DNA of 64,000 nucleotides from Mucilaginibacter paludis DSM 18603 (GCF_000166195.2 NZ_CM001403.1:2498432-2562431); one strand, 5' to 3'; shown: positions 44,460 to 54,240, counted from the stretch's first letter. The notes: generated by a model not told the origin, from the letters alone. Numbers and translations: made by a program.

Positions 44460-47400
44460 TTAATCCTGCACAATTTCAGTATCCGTGTCGTTGGGTTTCC
44501 CACTGATCCTTTCCTGTAAGCCCTGGAAAACTACAAACAGTACCGGGATCACAAATACACCGAACACGGTACCGATTAGCATACCGCCTACGGCACCTGT
44601 ACCAATAGAACGGTTACCTACCGCACCGGCTCCCGAGGCCATCATGAGTGGAACAAGGCCGAGGATAAAGGCGAAAGACGTCATCAATATTGGCCTTAAA
44701 CGTGCTACGGCACCTTCAATAGCGGCCTCCAGGATACTTAGCCCATGCCGCCTTCGCGCAACGGCGAACTCCACAATCAGAATGGCATTTTTTGCCAGCA
44801 AACCGATCAGCATAATCAGGGTGATCTGTAAATAAATGTTGTTCTCTACACCAAATATTTTGGCAAATATAAATGCTCCGGCCAAACCGATAGGCAACGA
44901 AAGTAATACCGCGAAGGGCAGAATATAACTCTCGTATTGTGCGCTTAATAAAAAGTAAACAAATACTACGCAAAGAATAAAAATAAATATCGTTTGGCTG
45001 CCGCTTGACAATTCTTCGCGGGTTAAGCCCGAATATTCGTAGGTGTAACCTGTTGGCAAAGTTTGCGCAGCCACCTGCTCAATAGCTTTAATGGCATCGC
45101 CCGAGCTATAGCCAGGCTTTGGCGAACCCTGTACAGCAATAGATGTAAACAGGTTAAAACGATTAATAGCTTCGGGGCCGTAAACACGTTTAAGCGAAAC
45201 AAACTCGGATATAGGCGCCATGCCGTTACTGCCATTGCGTACATAAATATTATTAAGACTTTGTGGTGTGCCCCGGTAACTGTTATCGGCCTGTATCATT
45301 ACCCGGTATTGCTTACCAAACTCGTTAAAGTTTGATGCATATAAGCCGCCATAATAACCTTGCAAGGTACCCAGCACAGTGCTTACCGTTAAACCGGCAG
45401 CCTTAGTTTTGGCCACGTTTACATCAACCTGATATTGCGGAAAGTTGATATTGAATGAGGTTGTAGCGTACTGAACTTCGGGGCGCTGGTTTAACGCTGC
45501 CAAAAACTTTCCGCTCACCTCGCTAAATTTACTAATCTCGCCGCCGGTTTTATCCTGCAACTGAAACTCAAAGCCGCTGCTATTTCCAAATCCCTGTAAA
45601 GTTGGCGGCGCGAAGAAGATGATCTGCGCTGTTTTGATACCCGCCGTCATTCCAAATAGTTTCCCGGTGAGCGAGCTTAAATCCTGCCCTTTTCCGGTAC
45701 GTTGGTCCCAGGGCTTGAGTTTAACCACAATCATGGCGTACGAGCCACCAGCGCCTGCAATAAAATTTTGGCCGTTGATACGCAAAGTAGACTGTACTTC
45801 GGGTAATTTCCTGATGATATCATCTACTTGCTCCGCTATAACAGCCGTCCGCTCTAACGACGCACCTGCCGGTAAACTGATGTTACCAAACAATACGCCC
45901 TGATCTTCATTCGGCACAAAACTTGAAGCAGTGGTTTTTAACAGATAATAAAATATACCGGCAAACACCACAATACCTAAACCAGCCAGCCATTTTTTAC
46001 CGATTAAAAAGTTTACCGATTTTTTGTATTTACCTGTAACTGTTTCAAACGAGGTGTTAAACGCATCATAAAATCGCTGTAAGTAGGTGGTTTTATGGTG
46101 TTCGCCTTCGGGATGCGGTTTAAGCAGCAAGGCGCAAAGAGCCGGACTAAGTGTTAACGCATTTACTGCAGAGATGATAATGGCTATAGCCAGCGTTAAA
46201 CCAAATTGTTTATAAAACACACCTGACGAACCGCTGATAAACGATACCGGCACAAACACAGCGGCCATAACCAGGGTAATGGAAACTATTGCGCCGCTGA
46301 TATCATTCATGGCGCCGATGGTTGCACCCTTAGCAGATTTGGCACCCGCATCTAATTTAGCATGCACCGCCTCTACCACTACAATGGCATCATCTACCAC
46401 AATACCAATGGCCAGCACCAGTGCAAACAGGGTAAGCAGGTTAATGGTAAAGCCAAACAGGTTTAAAAAGAAGAAAGTACCCACAATGGCCACCGGTACC
46501 GCGATGGCCGGGATCAGTGTGGACCGGAAATCCTGCAAAAAGATGAATACCACAATAAACACCAGGATAAAGGCTTCAATAAGGGTATGGATCACCTTTT
46601 CAATAGAGGCATCTAAAAAGTCGTTGGCATTTAATAGCGAGGCATATTTAACGCCCGGAGGGAAAGACTTGGAAGCCCCCTCGATAGTGCTTTCCAGTTG
46701 CTTGATCAACTCGTGCGCATTGGAGCCGGCCGTTTGGTTAATAGCGATACCGATAGACGCGTGTCCGTTAGTTTTGCTATCACTTGAGTAGGTTTGCGAA
46801 CCCAGTTCAACACGTGCCACATCTTTTAAACGTAAAACCTGGCCACTGGTGGTTGAGCGGATAACAATATCATTAAACTCCGTAACCGATTTTAAACGGC
46901 CTTTGTATTTGATTGTGTATTGGAATGACTGATTGCTGTTCTCGCCAAATTTACCCGGCGCTGCTTCCACATTTTGATCGGCAAGGGCGTTGTTGATATC
47001 ATCGGGTATTAAGCCATAGGTAGCCATCACATCCGGTTTCAACCAGATACGCATGGAATAATCGCGCGTACCAAATACGCTGGCATCACCTACGCCGGTA
47101 ATCCGTTTAATTTGCGGCAGCAGGTTAATGTTGGCATAATTTTGTAAAAAAGTTTGATCGAATGCTTTATTTTCGCTGTATAGCGAAAATATCATTACCA
47201 TACTGCTTTGCCGCTTGCTGGTGGTAACACCCGATTTGGTTACCTCGGCGGGCAACAGGCTGGTAGCTTTTGATACCCGGTTCTGTACATTTACAGCAGC
47301 CAGGTCTGGGTCGGTACCCAGTTTAAAGTAAATAGTGATAGATGCTGAACCGTCGTTACTGGCCGTAGAGGTCATGTAAGTCATGTTTTCCACACCATTA

Positions 47401-47606
47401 ATCTGTTCTTCAAGCGGAACAATTACGCTGTTCATCACCACATCGGCATTGGCACCCTGGTACGAGGTGGATACCTGTACGGTTGGCGGCGCAATTTCGG
47501 GATATTGAGAGATGGGCAACGACGTAAGCCCAAGCACTCCGAGTATAACTATGATAACCGATATTACCGTGGATAGTACCGGCCGTTCTATAAATTTGCG
47601 TAACAT
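44460..47606 (-). CDS. RND-type inner-membrane efflux transporter (AcrB/MexB-like, HAE1)
   Basis: 1048 residues, full length. Twelve membrane segments are expected; the first is near 10-28. Proton-relay residues are present: the Asp pair in GIVVDDAIVVVEAV and the Lys in LLAKNAILIVEFA. Periplasmic porter and docking domains include SQYPEIAPPTVQVSTSYQGA. It exports hydrophobic or amphipathic compounds by proton antiport with the adjacent adaptor and outer-membrane factor. It is 70 nt downstream of the adaptor gene. The substrate range is unknown. Confidence 0.96.
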   Translation of the reverse strand: MLRKFIERPVLSTVISVIIVILGVLGLTSLPISQYPEIAPPTVQVSTSYQGANADVVMNSVIVPLEEQINGVENMTYMTSTASNDGSASITIYFKLGTDPDLAAVNVQNRVSKATSLLPAEVTKSGVTTSKRQSSMVMIFSLYSENKAFDQTFLQNYANINLLPQIKRITGVGDASVFGTRDYSMRIWLKPDVMATYGLIPDDINNALADQNVEAAPGKFGENSNQSFQYTIKYKGRLKSVTEFNDIVIRSTTSGQVLRLKDVARVELGSQTYSSDSKTNGHASIGIAINQTAGSNAHELIKQLESTIEGASKSFPPGVKYASLLNANDFLDASIEKVIHTLIEAFILVFIVVFIFLQDFRSTLIPAIAVPVAIVGTFFFLNLFGFTINLLTLFALVLAIGIVVDDAIVVVEAVHAKLDAGAKSAKGATIGAMNDISGAIVSITLVMAAVFVPVSFISGSSGVFYKQFGLTLAIAIIISAVNALTLSPALCALLLKPHPEGEHHKTTYLQRFYDAFNTSFETVTGKYKKSVNFLIGKKWLAGLGIVVFAGIFYYLLKTTASSFVPNEDQGVLFGNISLPAGASLERTAVIAEQVDDIIRKLPEVQSTLRINGQNFIAGAGGSYAMIVVKLKPWDQRTGKGQDLSSLTGKLFGMTAGIKTAQIIFFAPPTLQGFGNSSGFEFQLQDKTGGEISKFSEVSGKFLAALNQRPEVQYATTSFNINFPQYQVDVNVAKTKAAGLTVSTVLGTLQGYYGGLYASNFNEFGKQYRVMIQADNSYRGTPQSLNNIYVRNGSNGMAPISEFVSLKRVYGPEAINRFNLFTSIAVQGSPKPGYSSGDAIKAIEQVAAQTLPTGYTYEYSGLTREELSSGSQTIFIFILCVVFVYFLLSAQYESYILPFAVLLSLPIGLAGAFIFAKIFGVENNIYLQITLIMLIGLLAKNAILIVEFAVARRRHGLSILEAAIEGAVARLRPILMTSFAFILGLVPLMMASGAGAVGNRSIGTGAVGGMLIGTVFGVFVIPVLFVVFQGLQERISGKPNDTDTEIVQD

Positions 47607-47676
47607 AACATGAGTTTATGTTGAATGATTCAGACAAAGCCATGATGGCCCTTATCCGTGAAAATATTTTTATTAT

Positions 47677-48867
47677 CTATTTCAGGTCCTGGTACACCTT
47701 GTCATCTGCCATTGGCTCAGCTTTTATTTTGGCAGCATCTTTTAACGAGCTGTTACCATCGTAAACTACCTTATCGCCAACTTTTAAACCATCGGTTACC
47801 ACGTAAAACTGCCCGGCCGTTAAATCCATAATTTTCACCTCTACACTTTTTACAGCGTTGGTTTGGTCTACCACATAAACAAAGTGTTTACCCTGCAATT
47901 CATAAGATGATCGCTGTGGGATCAGGATGCCGTCTTTAACCTGCTCCGGGATACGCACATTAGCGCTGCTGCCGCTTCTAAGTAAACCCACAGGGTTAGG
48001 AAAAGAAGCACGGAAACTCGCCGAGCCGGTTTCGGTATCAATTAAGCCGCTGATGGTTTCAACCCGGCCCTGTTCAGGATAGTTAGTACCATCGGATAGG
48101 ATCAAAGAAACGGCTGGTGTGTTAGCAATCTTTTCCTTAATTGTTTTCCCTTTAACCGTTCTCGAAAAATCCAGCAATTGCTTTTCGTTTAACGAGAAGT
48201 AGGCATAAACCTTGCCGATATTGGAAACCGTGGTTAAAGGATTGGTGGTGGTACTGGTAACCAAACTACCAACTTTATACGGGATGGTGCCTATAACACC
48301 GTTAACCGGGCTGGTTATGGTAGTATAACCTAAATTGGTTTTGGCGTTTGCCAGTGAGGTTTTTGCTTGCGCCAATGTTGCCTTTTTAGTTTTTAAAGTA
48401 AGCTCATCCGATTCCAGCTCATAATGGCTGATAATATCCTTATCAACCAAAGGCTTGGTTTTATTTACCACTAATTGGGCACTGTTAACATCCGCTTCGG
48501 CACTGTTAACGGCAGCGATGGCGCTATTAACATCTTGCTGATATTGCGGAGCATTTATTTTAAACAGTAATTGCCCCTTTTTTACAACCGACCCCTCGTC
48601 TACATAAATAGCCTCAACAAAACCATCAACCTTTGGACGGATGTCGATATTTTGCTCGCCTTGTAAAGTGGCAGGGTAATCGTTATTTAAGGTAGCTGTT
48701 TGCGCTTTAATGGTAAATACCGGATAAGTTGCCGGTGGTTGCGCCCCGCCGGGCCCAGGTCCGCCCGCCTGATTTTGCGAGCCTCCACAAGAACCCAGGA
48801 ACAAGATGGCCATACTTGCCCAAACAAGCTTAGCCGGGTTTTTAATTTGAATTAAGTTGCTGTTCAT
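47677..48867 (-). CDS. RND efflux periplasmic adaptor (AcrA/MexA-like)
   Basis: 396 residues with a lipoprotein signal (LFLGSCGGS, Cys27) and a Gly/Pro-rich linker. The lipoyl halves flank a helical hairpin: GFVEAIYVDEGSVVKKGQLLF before and LGYTTITSPVNGVIGTIPYKVG after. The C-terminal part holds beta-barrel and membrane-proximal domains. It joins the RND pump to the outer-membrane channel. It is the first gene of the three-gene efflux operon, preceded by a TetR-type operator (48931-48945). Confidence 0.94.
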   Translation of the reverse strand: MNSNLIQIKNPAKLVWASMAILFLGSCGGSQNQAGGPGPGGAQPPATYPVFTIKAQTATLNNDYPATLQGEQNIDIRPKVDGFVEAIYVDEGSVVKKGQLLFKINAPQYQQDVNSAIAAVNSAEADVNSAQLVVNKTKPLVDKDIISHYELESDELTLKTKKATLAQAKTSLANAKTNLGYTTITSPVNGVIGTIPYKVGSLVTSTTTNPLTTVSNIGKVYAYFSLNEKQLLDFSRTVKGKTIKEKIANTPAVSLILSDGTNYPEQGRVETISGLIDTETGSASFRASFPNPVGLLRSGSSANVRIPEQVKDGILIPQRSSYELQGKHFVYVVDQTNAVKSVEVKIMDLTAGQFYVVTDGLKVGDKVVYDGNSSLKDAAKIKAEPMADDKVYQDLK

Positions 48868-48930
48868 ATTGTGTGTTGTTGTTATTGTATTTGTATATTA
48901 TTGTAAGGTGACTTCATCAACGATTAAGTT

Positions 48931-48945
48931 TGACATTTATGTCAG
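48931..48945. promoter_or_regulatory. TetR-type operator in the efflux-operon promoter
   Basis: TGACATTTATGTCAG contains the near-perfect palindrome TGACATTTATGTCA. Its core TGACATTTnTGTCAG is shared with the longer palindrome in front of the tetR gene (49562-49585). It lies about 64 nt upstream of the adaptor ATG and just downstream of the tetR stop. Confidence 0.75.
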
Positions 48946-48961
48946 TTTTTGATTAAAAAAA

Positions 48962-49549
48962 TTAAACGAAAAGCATTTCCATGATCATCTTTTTCCGTTC
49001 GTGCATTAATTTTTCAAACTTGATATCTGTAATTTCGAGCATCTGTTTAAACAAAGGGCGTGTAAGCAAAGGATAGGCTATCAGCGAGAAAAGATTCAGC
49101 ATAAAATTTACCGGCAGCATTTTTTTAATCTCACCATTCTCGGCCGCCAGCTGTATATCTTCAAAAAATTGCTTTAGTGCCGGCGAAGGTTCCTTTTCGG
49201 GCATTACAAATCCGTGAGAATTAATCTCGCTGATCATGAATGATTCCTTGTAAGGGTACTTTGTAAGCTCTGATAAAAAGACGTCGATAAACCTGGCTAT
49301 CTTTTTTTTAAATGGTAAGGTTGAAAGCAATACTTCGTCTATATTTCTGCGCATATCCTCCATCGCCTCCTTAAATACCTGCTGAAAAAGTACGTCTTTT
49401 GAACGGAAGTAATAATTGATCACCGTTCTGGCAACGCCGGCCGCGTCGGCAATATCCTGAGTAGTAGCGTTAAATTTACCCTCCGCAAAAAAAATCCGCT
49501 TGGCAGTATCTTTAATTAATTGCTCCGTACCTGTATCTCTGATGGCCAT
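48962..49549 (-). CDS. TetR-family transcriptional repressor
   Basis: 195 residues. The N-terminal helix-turn-helix (about 10-55) reads KRIFFAEGKFNATTQDIADA followed by GVARTVINYYFRSKDVLFQQ, the family signature. The C-terminal ligand-binding part is helical and variable. It lies directly upstream of the RND operon in the same direction, and matching palindromes sit before both, so it is predicted to repress the pump and itself until a ligand binds. Confidence 0.93.
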   Translation of the reverse strand: MAIRDTGTEQLIKDTAKRIFFAEGKFNATTQDIADAAGVARTVINYYFRSKDVLFQQVFKEAMEDMRRNIDEVLLSTLPFKKKIARFIDVFLSELTKYPYKESFMISEINSHGFVMPEKEPSPALKQFFEDIQLAAENGEIKKMLPVNFMLNLFSLIAYPLLTRPLFKQMLEITDIKFEKLMHERKKMIMEMLFV

Positions 49550-49561
49550 AATTAAACCCTA

Positions 49562-49590
49562 TTGTCTGACATTTTTGTCAGACAAATATA
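49562..49590. promoter_or_regulatory. tetR promoter with overlapping operator
   Basis: Perfect 9-bp arms TTGTCTGAC (49562-49570) and GTCAGACAA (49577-49585) with a 6-nt spacer. On the minus strand the -7 element TATATTTG (49583-49590) overlaps the right arm, so bound repressor would block RNA polymerase. The centre is the same TGACATTTnTGTCAG core as at 48931-48945. Confidence 0.82.
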
Positions 49591-49872
49591 GATCTTACTT
49601 TGAGTGTGCATGTCAGAAAAATATCATTTAATGATAAAGGATTTGATACAGTAAGGATGGCCTTGATTCAAATACGGTGTTACATATCCCAAACAAATGA
49701 TTTTGCAAGCGGTAATTATGGACCATAGATTACGCAATTACCCTCCTACAGAGTTTATCAACCCTATAGCAATCTATTGCAGATGCTTTGACGGGTATAA
49801 AGGGGCATACTTAATATAGAGCGCCCTATTGCTCAAAGGTCCCTCTCATTAAATTAGAGGTTTGTAAAATTG
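49591..49872. other. Intergenic region, no gene seen
   Basis: About 280 nt between the tetR promoter and the decayed Rpn fragment. Only short AT-rich frames are present. No clear hairpin, RNA gene or repeat was found. Confidence 0.4.
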
Positions 49873-50190
49873 TTATAATTTTTCTATTACCTCTATAGGA
49901 AGCTTAATGAATTTGGCTATCTGCGTATTGGGGATACCTTCTTTTTTCATTTCAATGGCAACCTTTATGGATTTTTTGTACTCACCCTTTTCGATGCCCT
50001 GCTCAATTCCCTTTTCGATACCTTTTTGAATACCTCTTTCCTCTGCCAACTCTTCTGCAAAAGCTATCGAGTTTTCATAGTCCCATTTGGCCTTTAAACT
50101 TGAATCGTACATCGCTTTTTCTTCCCTCGTCAGATTAATTCAGCTATCTTGAATACCTGCTAAAAAATCCGTATTGCTTAATACGACCTC
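49873..50190 (-). pseudogene. Partial duplicate of the adjacent Rpn-family nuclease gene
   Basis: An open frame of 79 codons (49873-50112) matches the last 79 residues of the intact neighbour (50232-51134) with only scattered differences, mostly in the Lys/Glu/Gly-rich linker. Similarity continues upstream to about 50190 but is interrupted by a 4-nt deletion relative to the neighbour and by stops. The nuclease domain is absent. It is therefore the remnant of a tandem copy, not a separate functional gene. Confidence 0.82.
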
Positions 50191-50231
50191 GATTTTTTCG
50201 CAACTATGGTTGGTTAAAGATTTGATAATTG

Positions 50232-51134
50232 TTAAAGTTTTTCTACAACCTCAACTGGAAGCTTAGTGAATTTGGCTATCTGCGTATTGGGGATACCTTC
50301 TTTCTTCATTTCAATAGCGACCTCTATGGATTTTTTGTACTCGCCTTGTTCAATACCTTCTTTGCGACCTTCTTCACGGCCTTTTTCGATACCTCTTTCC
50401 TCTGCCAGCTCTTCTGCAAAAGCTATCGAGTTTTCATAGTCCCATTTGGCTTTTAAACTTGAATCGTACATCGCTTTCTCCTCTTTAGTCAGATTACTTA
50501 ATTCAGCTATCTTAAACACCTGCTGGAAAACCCGTTTATTTAATACCGCGGGAATCCTTTCCAGGTGGCTCATATTTTTCAGTAAATAGAACCAGCGGTC
50601 AAGGTCCGTTTCCAGTTCTCCTTCTGTTTTAACAAAATTAGGTAATTCTAAAAACTTATAACCCAATTTATTGTAAAATATTTCGTGTGTATCGGTATTG
50701 GTCAGGGCTATATTATGTAAATACCGGTCAGGGTTGCCATTCTTAAATTTAAACTCCAGTATGGCTATCAGGTATAGTTCGTCCAATTGAATATTCCAGT
50801 GGCTCTCGCCTTTGGGCAACTGCTCGTTGATGAGGCGCGAGGTGTAAAATACGGCCCGGTCTTTAAAGTTCCGCTGCTCGGCTTTTTGCATCTCGATGAT
50901 GAATTTCTCGCCATTTTTTCCCGTGCAATGCAGGTCGAAAAATACTTTCTTGATTTTATCAGTATCGCCAGCGTATTCGGTAGGACTATAAGTTAAATCG
51001 GCTATTTCCTTCTGGCCTAAAAACAACTGGTTTAAAAAATCGATCAGTATATCTTTCTGGGGCTCGCTCCCAAATAATCTTTTAAAGCCAAAATCGCTCA
51101 GAGGATCAATAAAGCGGCCAATTTTTTGTTCCAT
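50232..51134 (-). CDS. Rpn-family recombination-promoting nuclease/putative transposase
   Basis: 300 residues. The N-terminal FIDPLSDFGFKRLFGSE is the family signature. The PD-(D/E)xK core appears as the Asp in VFFDLHCTGKNG followed by FIIEMQKAEQ (E-x-Q). A Lys/Glu/Gly-rich coiled linker (about 245-265) precedes a short C-terminal helix-turn motif (GIPNTQIAKFTKLPVEVV). Rpn proteins are DNA endonucleases implicated in RecA-independent recombination and, in some studies, defence-related roles. It stands alone with a decayed partial copy beside it, suggesting local duplication. Confidence 0.88.
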   Translation of the reverse strand: MEQKIGRFIDPLSDFGFKRLFGSEPQKDILIDFLNQLFLGQKEIADLTYSPTEYAGDTDKIKKVFFDLHCTGKNGEKFIIEMQKAEQRNFKDRAVFYTSRLINEQLPKGESHWNIQLDELYLIAILEFKFKNGNPDRYLHNIALTNTDTHEIFYNKLGYKFLELPNFVKTEGELETDLDRWFYLLKNMSHLERIPAVLNKRVFQQVFKIAELSNLTKEEKAMYDSSLKAKWDYENSIAFAEELAEERGIEKGREEGRKEGIEQGEYKKSIEVAIEMKKEGIPNTQIAKFTKLPVEVVEKL

Positions 51135-51212
51135 GGATATTTTAGTAGTTAGTGCTTAAAAATAATTATTCAGATAGTATTAATGGCAAAAAAAGAAAAT
51201 TAGCCGCCTAAG

Positions 51213-52553
51213 TCAAAAAAGCAAAATAAAAGCCGAGCCCTCACCCTGTACCGATTGTACCTGTATATTGCCTTTGTGCAATAACATAATTTGCTTACAT
51301 AGACTTAAGCCAATGCCGCTGCCGGTTTTGCGGGTACTAAAAAAAGGAATGAATATTTTTTCGATCAATTCCGGCGGCATGCCTAAGCCGTTATCAGCAA
51401 TTTTAAGTACGGGTTTACCGTTGGGCCTCAGTTCGGCAGATAAAGTGATGCAGGGCGCGGGCTTGTCTTTTACTGCTTCAATGGCGTTTACCAATAAATT
51501 AATCAACACCTGGTCTACCAGGTTAATGTCAACTTCTATCATCATCTGTGGATCTCGCAATACAATATCGAGCTCTATATTCTTCTGATCAAGCGTGGGC
51601 AACATCAGGCTGCTCAGGTTTTCAAATAAGTCGCGCACCAATATTTTAGTCAGGTCCAGATGAGTGATCTTGTTGAGGCTGCGGTAACTTTCCGTAAATT
51701 TAAGCAAGCCCTCGCTCCGGCGTTTAATGGTATCTATCCCCAGCTCCAAATCATCCAGGTCGCCGCTTTTGCTGTTCTCCGCGGCATAATTCTGCAGCCG
51801 GTTTTTCAAGGTATCTGCTAAAGATGATATGGGCGCCACCGAGTTCATAATCTCGTGTGTCATTACATTCAGCAGTTTTTGCCAGGCTTTTGATTCCGTT
51901 TCGTCAAGGGCTTCACTTACGTTCTGTAAAGCAACCAGGCGATATACCTTATCATCGCTGCGCATTACGCTAACGGTAAGCAATATTTTAATTAATTGTT
52001 TATCACGCGTAACGGATATTACCTTACTATTGCCGGGCGTGATGCTCATCACCTCGTTATACAAAGCCTCATCGCGCTTTTGCAACGAATAAATGGTTTT
52101 AAGATAAGGGATGCTGAACATCCTTTTAAACGATTCATTCAGCCAACCTATTTCGCCGGTTTCCTGCTCGTAGGATACAATCCCGGTATCTACCAGTTCT
52201 AAAACTTTTTGCAGGTATTGGTACTGCGTTTCGCGCTCACGGCTAATCACCTTAAACGTGGTGTTGATATCGTTGAAACCCTTGCGCAGGGGTTTTAACT
52301 CAAGCGGTGCACGGCCCACATCAAAGTGCCTCGAAAAATCACGGTATTGTACCGACTCTACAAATTGCTCCACCTCGCGCTGCGCCTTTTTCTGGAAGCG
52401 CAAAAAATCAACCAGCACAGCCACAACGAGCGGTATGCTGATGATGAGGTACGGGTACCAGCCCTTTACCAGCAATATACACGTAGCCAGCAGGGTTAAA
52501 AACAAGAGCGATACGCGCGATAGGATGCGCCATTCGTAACGTTTAAATATCAT
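51213..52553 (-). CDS. Sensor histidine kinase, NtrY-like
   Basis: 446 residues. Two membrane segments are near the N-terminus (about 12-27 and 30-47), with almost no periplasmic loop between them. A PAS-like region follows (about 115-215). The dimerisation helix has the phospho-acceptor His in NVMTHEIMNSVAPIS, the NtrY-type box. The ATPase domain has the N box in LINLLVNAIEAV, and ADNGLGMPPELIEKIF with GSGIGLSLC. The gene overlaps the 3' end of the sigma-54 response regulator gene by 11 nt, so they form one unit and surely one signalling pair. The signal is unknown; the shallow membrane topology suggests an intramembrane or cytoplasmic cue. Confidence 0.93.
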   Translation of the reverse strand: MIFKRYEWRILSRVSLLFLTLLATCILLVKGWYPYLIISIPLVVAVLVDFLRFQKKAQREVEQFVESVQYRDFSRHFDVGRAPLELKPLRKGFNDINTTFKVISRERETQYQYLQKVLELVDTGIVSYEQETGEIGWLNESFKRMFSIPYLKTIYSLQKRDEALYNEVMSITPGNSKVISVTRDKQLIKILLTVSVMRSDDKVYRLVALQNVSEALDETESKAWQKLLNVMTHEIMNSVAPISSLADTLKNRLQNYAAENSKSGDLDDLELGIDTIKRRSEGLLKFTESYRSLNKITHLDLTKILVRDLFENLSSLMLPTLDQKNIELDIVLRDPQMMIEVDINLVDQVLINLLVNAIEAVKDKPAPCITLSAELRPNGKPVLKIADNGLGMPPELIEKIFIPFFSTRKTGSGIGLSLCKQIMLLHKGNIQVQSVQGEGSAFILLF

Positions 52554-53901
52554 ATTTACTTAATCTGCGGTACAATGCCGTACGGGTTAAACCAAGTTCT
52601 TTGGCGGCGCGGGTTATATTGCCACTGTGTTTTTCAATCACCCTTAAAATGGTTTGTTTTTCAACCATACTCAAGGGCATATCATCCATGGGCTCCGCCA
52701 CCTCGGCAACCGACTCTATCGAGGAAAATATCAGGTCAGAAGCTCGCATCGTTGCCTCGTCGGCCATAATTACGGCGCGTTCTATAGCATATTGCAGTTC
52801 GCGAATATTGCCCGGGTAATTGTATTGGAGCAGCTTTTGTACAGCGCTTTCGTCAAAGCTAACGGCAGGCTTTAGGTACTTGGCAGCATATACTTTGGCA
52901 AAATGCCGGGCCAGTATCATCACATCGCCGGCACGCTTGCGCAAGGGCGGCATGGTTACTTCAACGGTATTGATCCGGTAGATCAGATCCTTCCGGAAAC
53001 GGTTCTCGTTAGCCAGCTCAGTCAAAGGCAAATTGGTAGCGCATATCAGCCTGATATCAATATCGGTAGCCTTATTATTCCCTAAGCGGGTAACCTGCCT
53101 GTTTTGTAAAACGGTTAGCAATTTGGCCTGCTGGTGGAGCGATATATTCCCAATTTCGTCCAAAAATAAAGTGCCGCCGTTGGCATCTTCAAATCGGCCC
53201 GCACGCTCTTCGCGCGCATCGGTAAAAGCGCCTTTTTTGTGGCCAAATAGTTCGCTCTCAAACAATGAATCTGTTAAGGCGCCCACATCAACCTTAATAA
53301 AAGGCTTATTGGCCCGCATAGAGCGCTCGTGTATAGCCTTGGCCATCAAATCCTTACCGGTTCCGTTCTCGCCCAGTATCAGGATATTGGCATCCGTTGG
53401 CGCTACCTTATTTACTTTCAGAAAAATATCCTGCATTACCGGCGAGTCTCCCAATATAGATGTGCCCGACGCAGTTTGTTTGGCCGCTGTGGGCTTGGTT
53501 GTTTTATTGGCGCCAATTTTATCCAGCAGATCTTTAATGGTATCTATCAGTTTATCGTTGTGCCAGGGCTTAACAATAAAATCTGCAGCCCCCTCTTTTA
53601 ACGAGCGTACGGCCAGGTCTATATCGCCATAAGCGGTAATCATAATCACACAGGCATCGGGTATCCACTCTTTAATCTTTCGTAACCAGTACAAACCCTC
53701 GTTGCCGGTATTAATGGCGCTGGTAAAGTTCATATCCAGCAGGATCAGGTCCGGGCGGCTTTTTTTGAGTAGCCAGTTTAGGTTTTCAGGGTTTTTCTCG
53801 GTTACCACTTCCTGTGCCTCGGTTTTCAACAATAACTTAACCGCGGTAAGCACATCGGTATCATCATCAACAATTAAAATATTCGCTTTTTTTAATAACA
53901 T
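52543..53901 (-). CDS. Sigma-54-dependent response regulator, NtrC-like
   Basis: 452 residues from the ATG ending at 53901 (MLLKKANILIVDDDTDVLTA); a 14-residue longer frame is unlikely. The receiver domain (about 5-125) has the acidic pair DDD and LILLDMNF. The AAA+ domain (about 150-385) has Walker A GENGTGKDL, a sigma-54 contact loop reading GAFTDA instead of GAFTGA, and Walker B GGTLFLDEIG. The C-terminal Fis-type helix-turn-helix is SGNITRAAKELGLTRTALYRRL. It is predicted to activate sigma-54 promoters, including the candidate at 54241-54257 in front of the divergent ABC export genes. Confidence 0.94.
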   Translation of the reverse strand: MLLKKANILIVDDDTDVLTAVKLLLKTEAQEVVTEKNPENLNWLLKKSRPDLILLDMNFTSAINTGNEGLYWLRKIKEWIPDACVIMITAYGDIDLAVRSLKEGAADFIVKPWHNDKLIDTIKDLLDKIGANKTTKPTAAKQTASGTSILGDSPVMQDIFLKVNKVAPTDANILILGENGTGKDLMAKAIHERSMRANKPFIKVDVGALTDSLFESELFGHKKGAFTDAREERAGRFEDANGGTLFLDEIGNISLHQQAKLLTVLQNRQVTRLGNNKATDIDIRLICATNLPLTELANENRFRKDLIYRINTVEVTMPPLRKRAGDVMILARHFAKVYAAKYLKPAVSFDESAVQKLLQYNYPGNIRELQYAIERAVIMADEATMRASDLIFSSIESVAEVAEPMDDMPLSMVEKQTILRVIEKHSGNITRAAKELGLTRTALYRRLSKYDI

Positions 53902-54240
53902 GAGCCAGGTAAATATAAAACAGCTTGTAAGTTTAATTAACAATTAAAGAGTCGCAAATCACCAAGACAAAACCAGCACTTCTATTAGGATATGGGCAGG
54001 TAATCGCCAACCACCAATTTTTCCGGTTTTACCTTTAGTTTAAATCTGCAGGGTGTTTAAATATATAAATTTTGTGCAGATGTATCCTTATCGGTCAAAA
54101 ACCTGTCCAAAGGCTAAACCATTCAAAACCAATATCTATCCAAAAAAAACTGTATCATAACCGCACACCCGCTGTTACAAAAGCGAACGCCATTTTCAAT
54201 AAACCCACCATATCTAACTGATAAACAGTATTTTATTTTA
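53902..54240. promoter_or_regulatory. Divergent regulatory region with candidate upstream activator site
   Basis: Spacer between the response regulator and the membrane-fusion protein gene. It contains an inverted repeat ATCTGCA (54044-54050)/TGCAGAT (54075-54081), about 160-200 nt upstream of the candidate sigma-54 promoter, a distance typical for NtrC-type enhancer sites. A minus-strand TATATTTA (about 53907-53914) is a weak -7 candidate for the regulator gene. No gene is seen here. Confidence 0.4.

Noticed and set aside
49873..50112. Treating the 79-codon frame as a separate small gene
   Set aside because: It is a near copy of the neighbour's C-terminus, lacks the nuclease domain, and its upstream extension is frameshifted.
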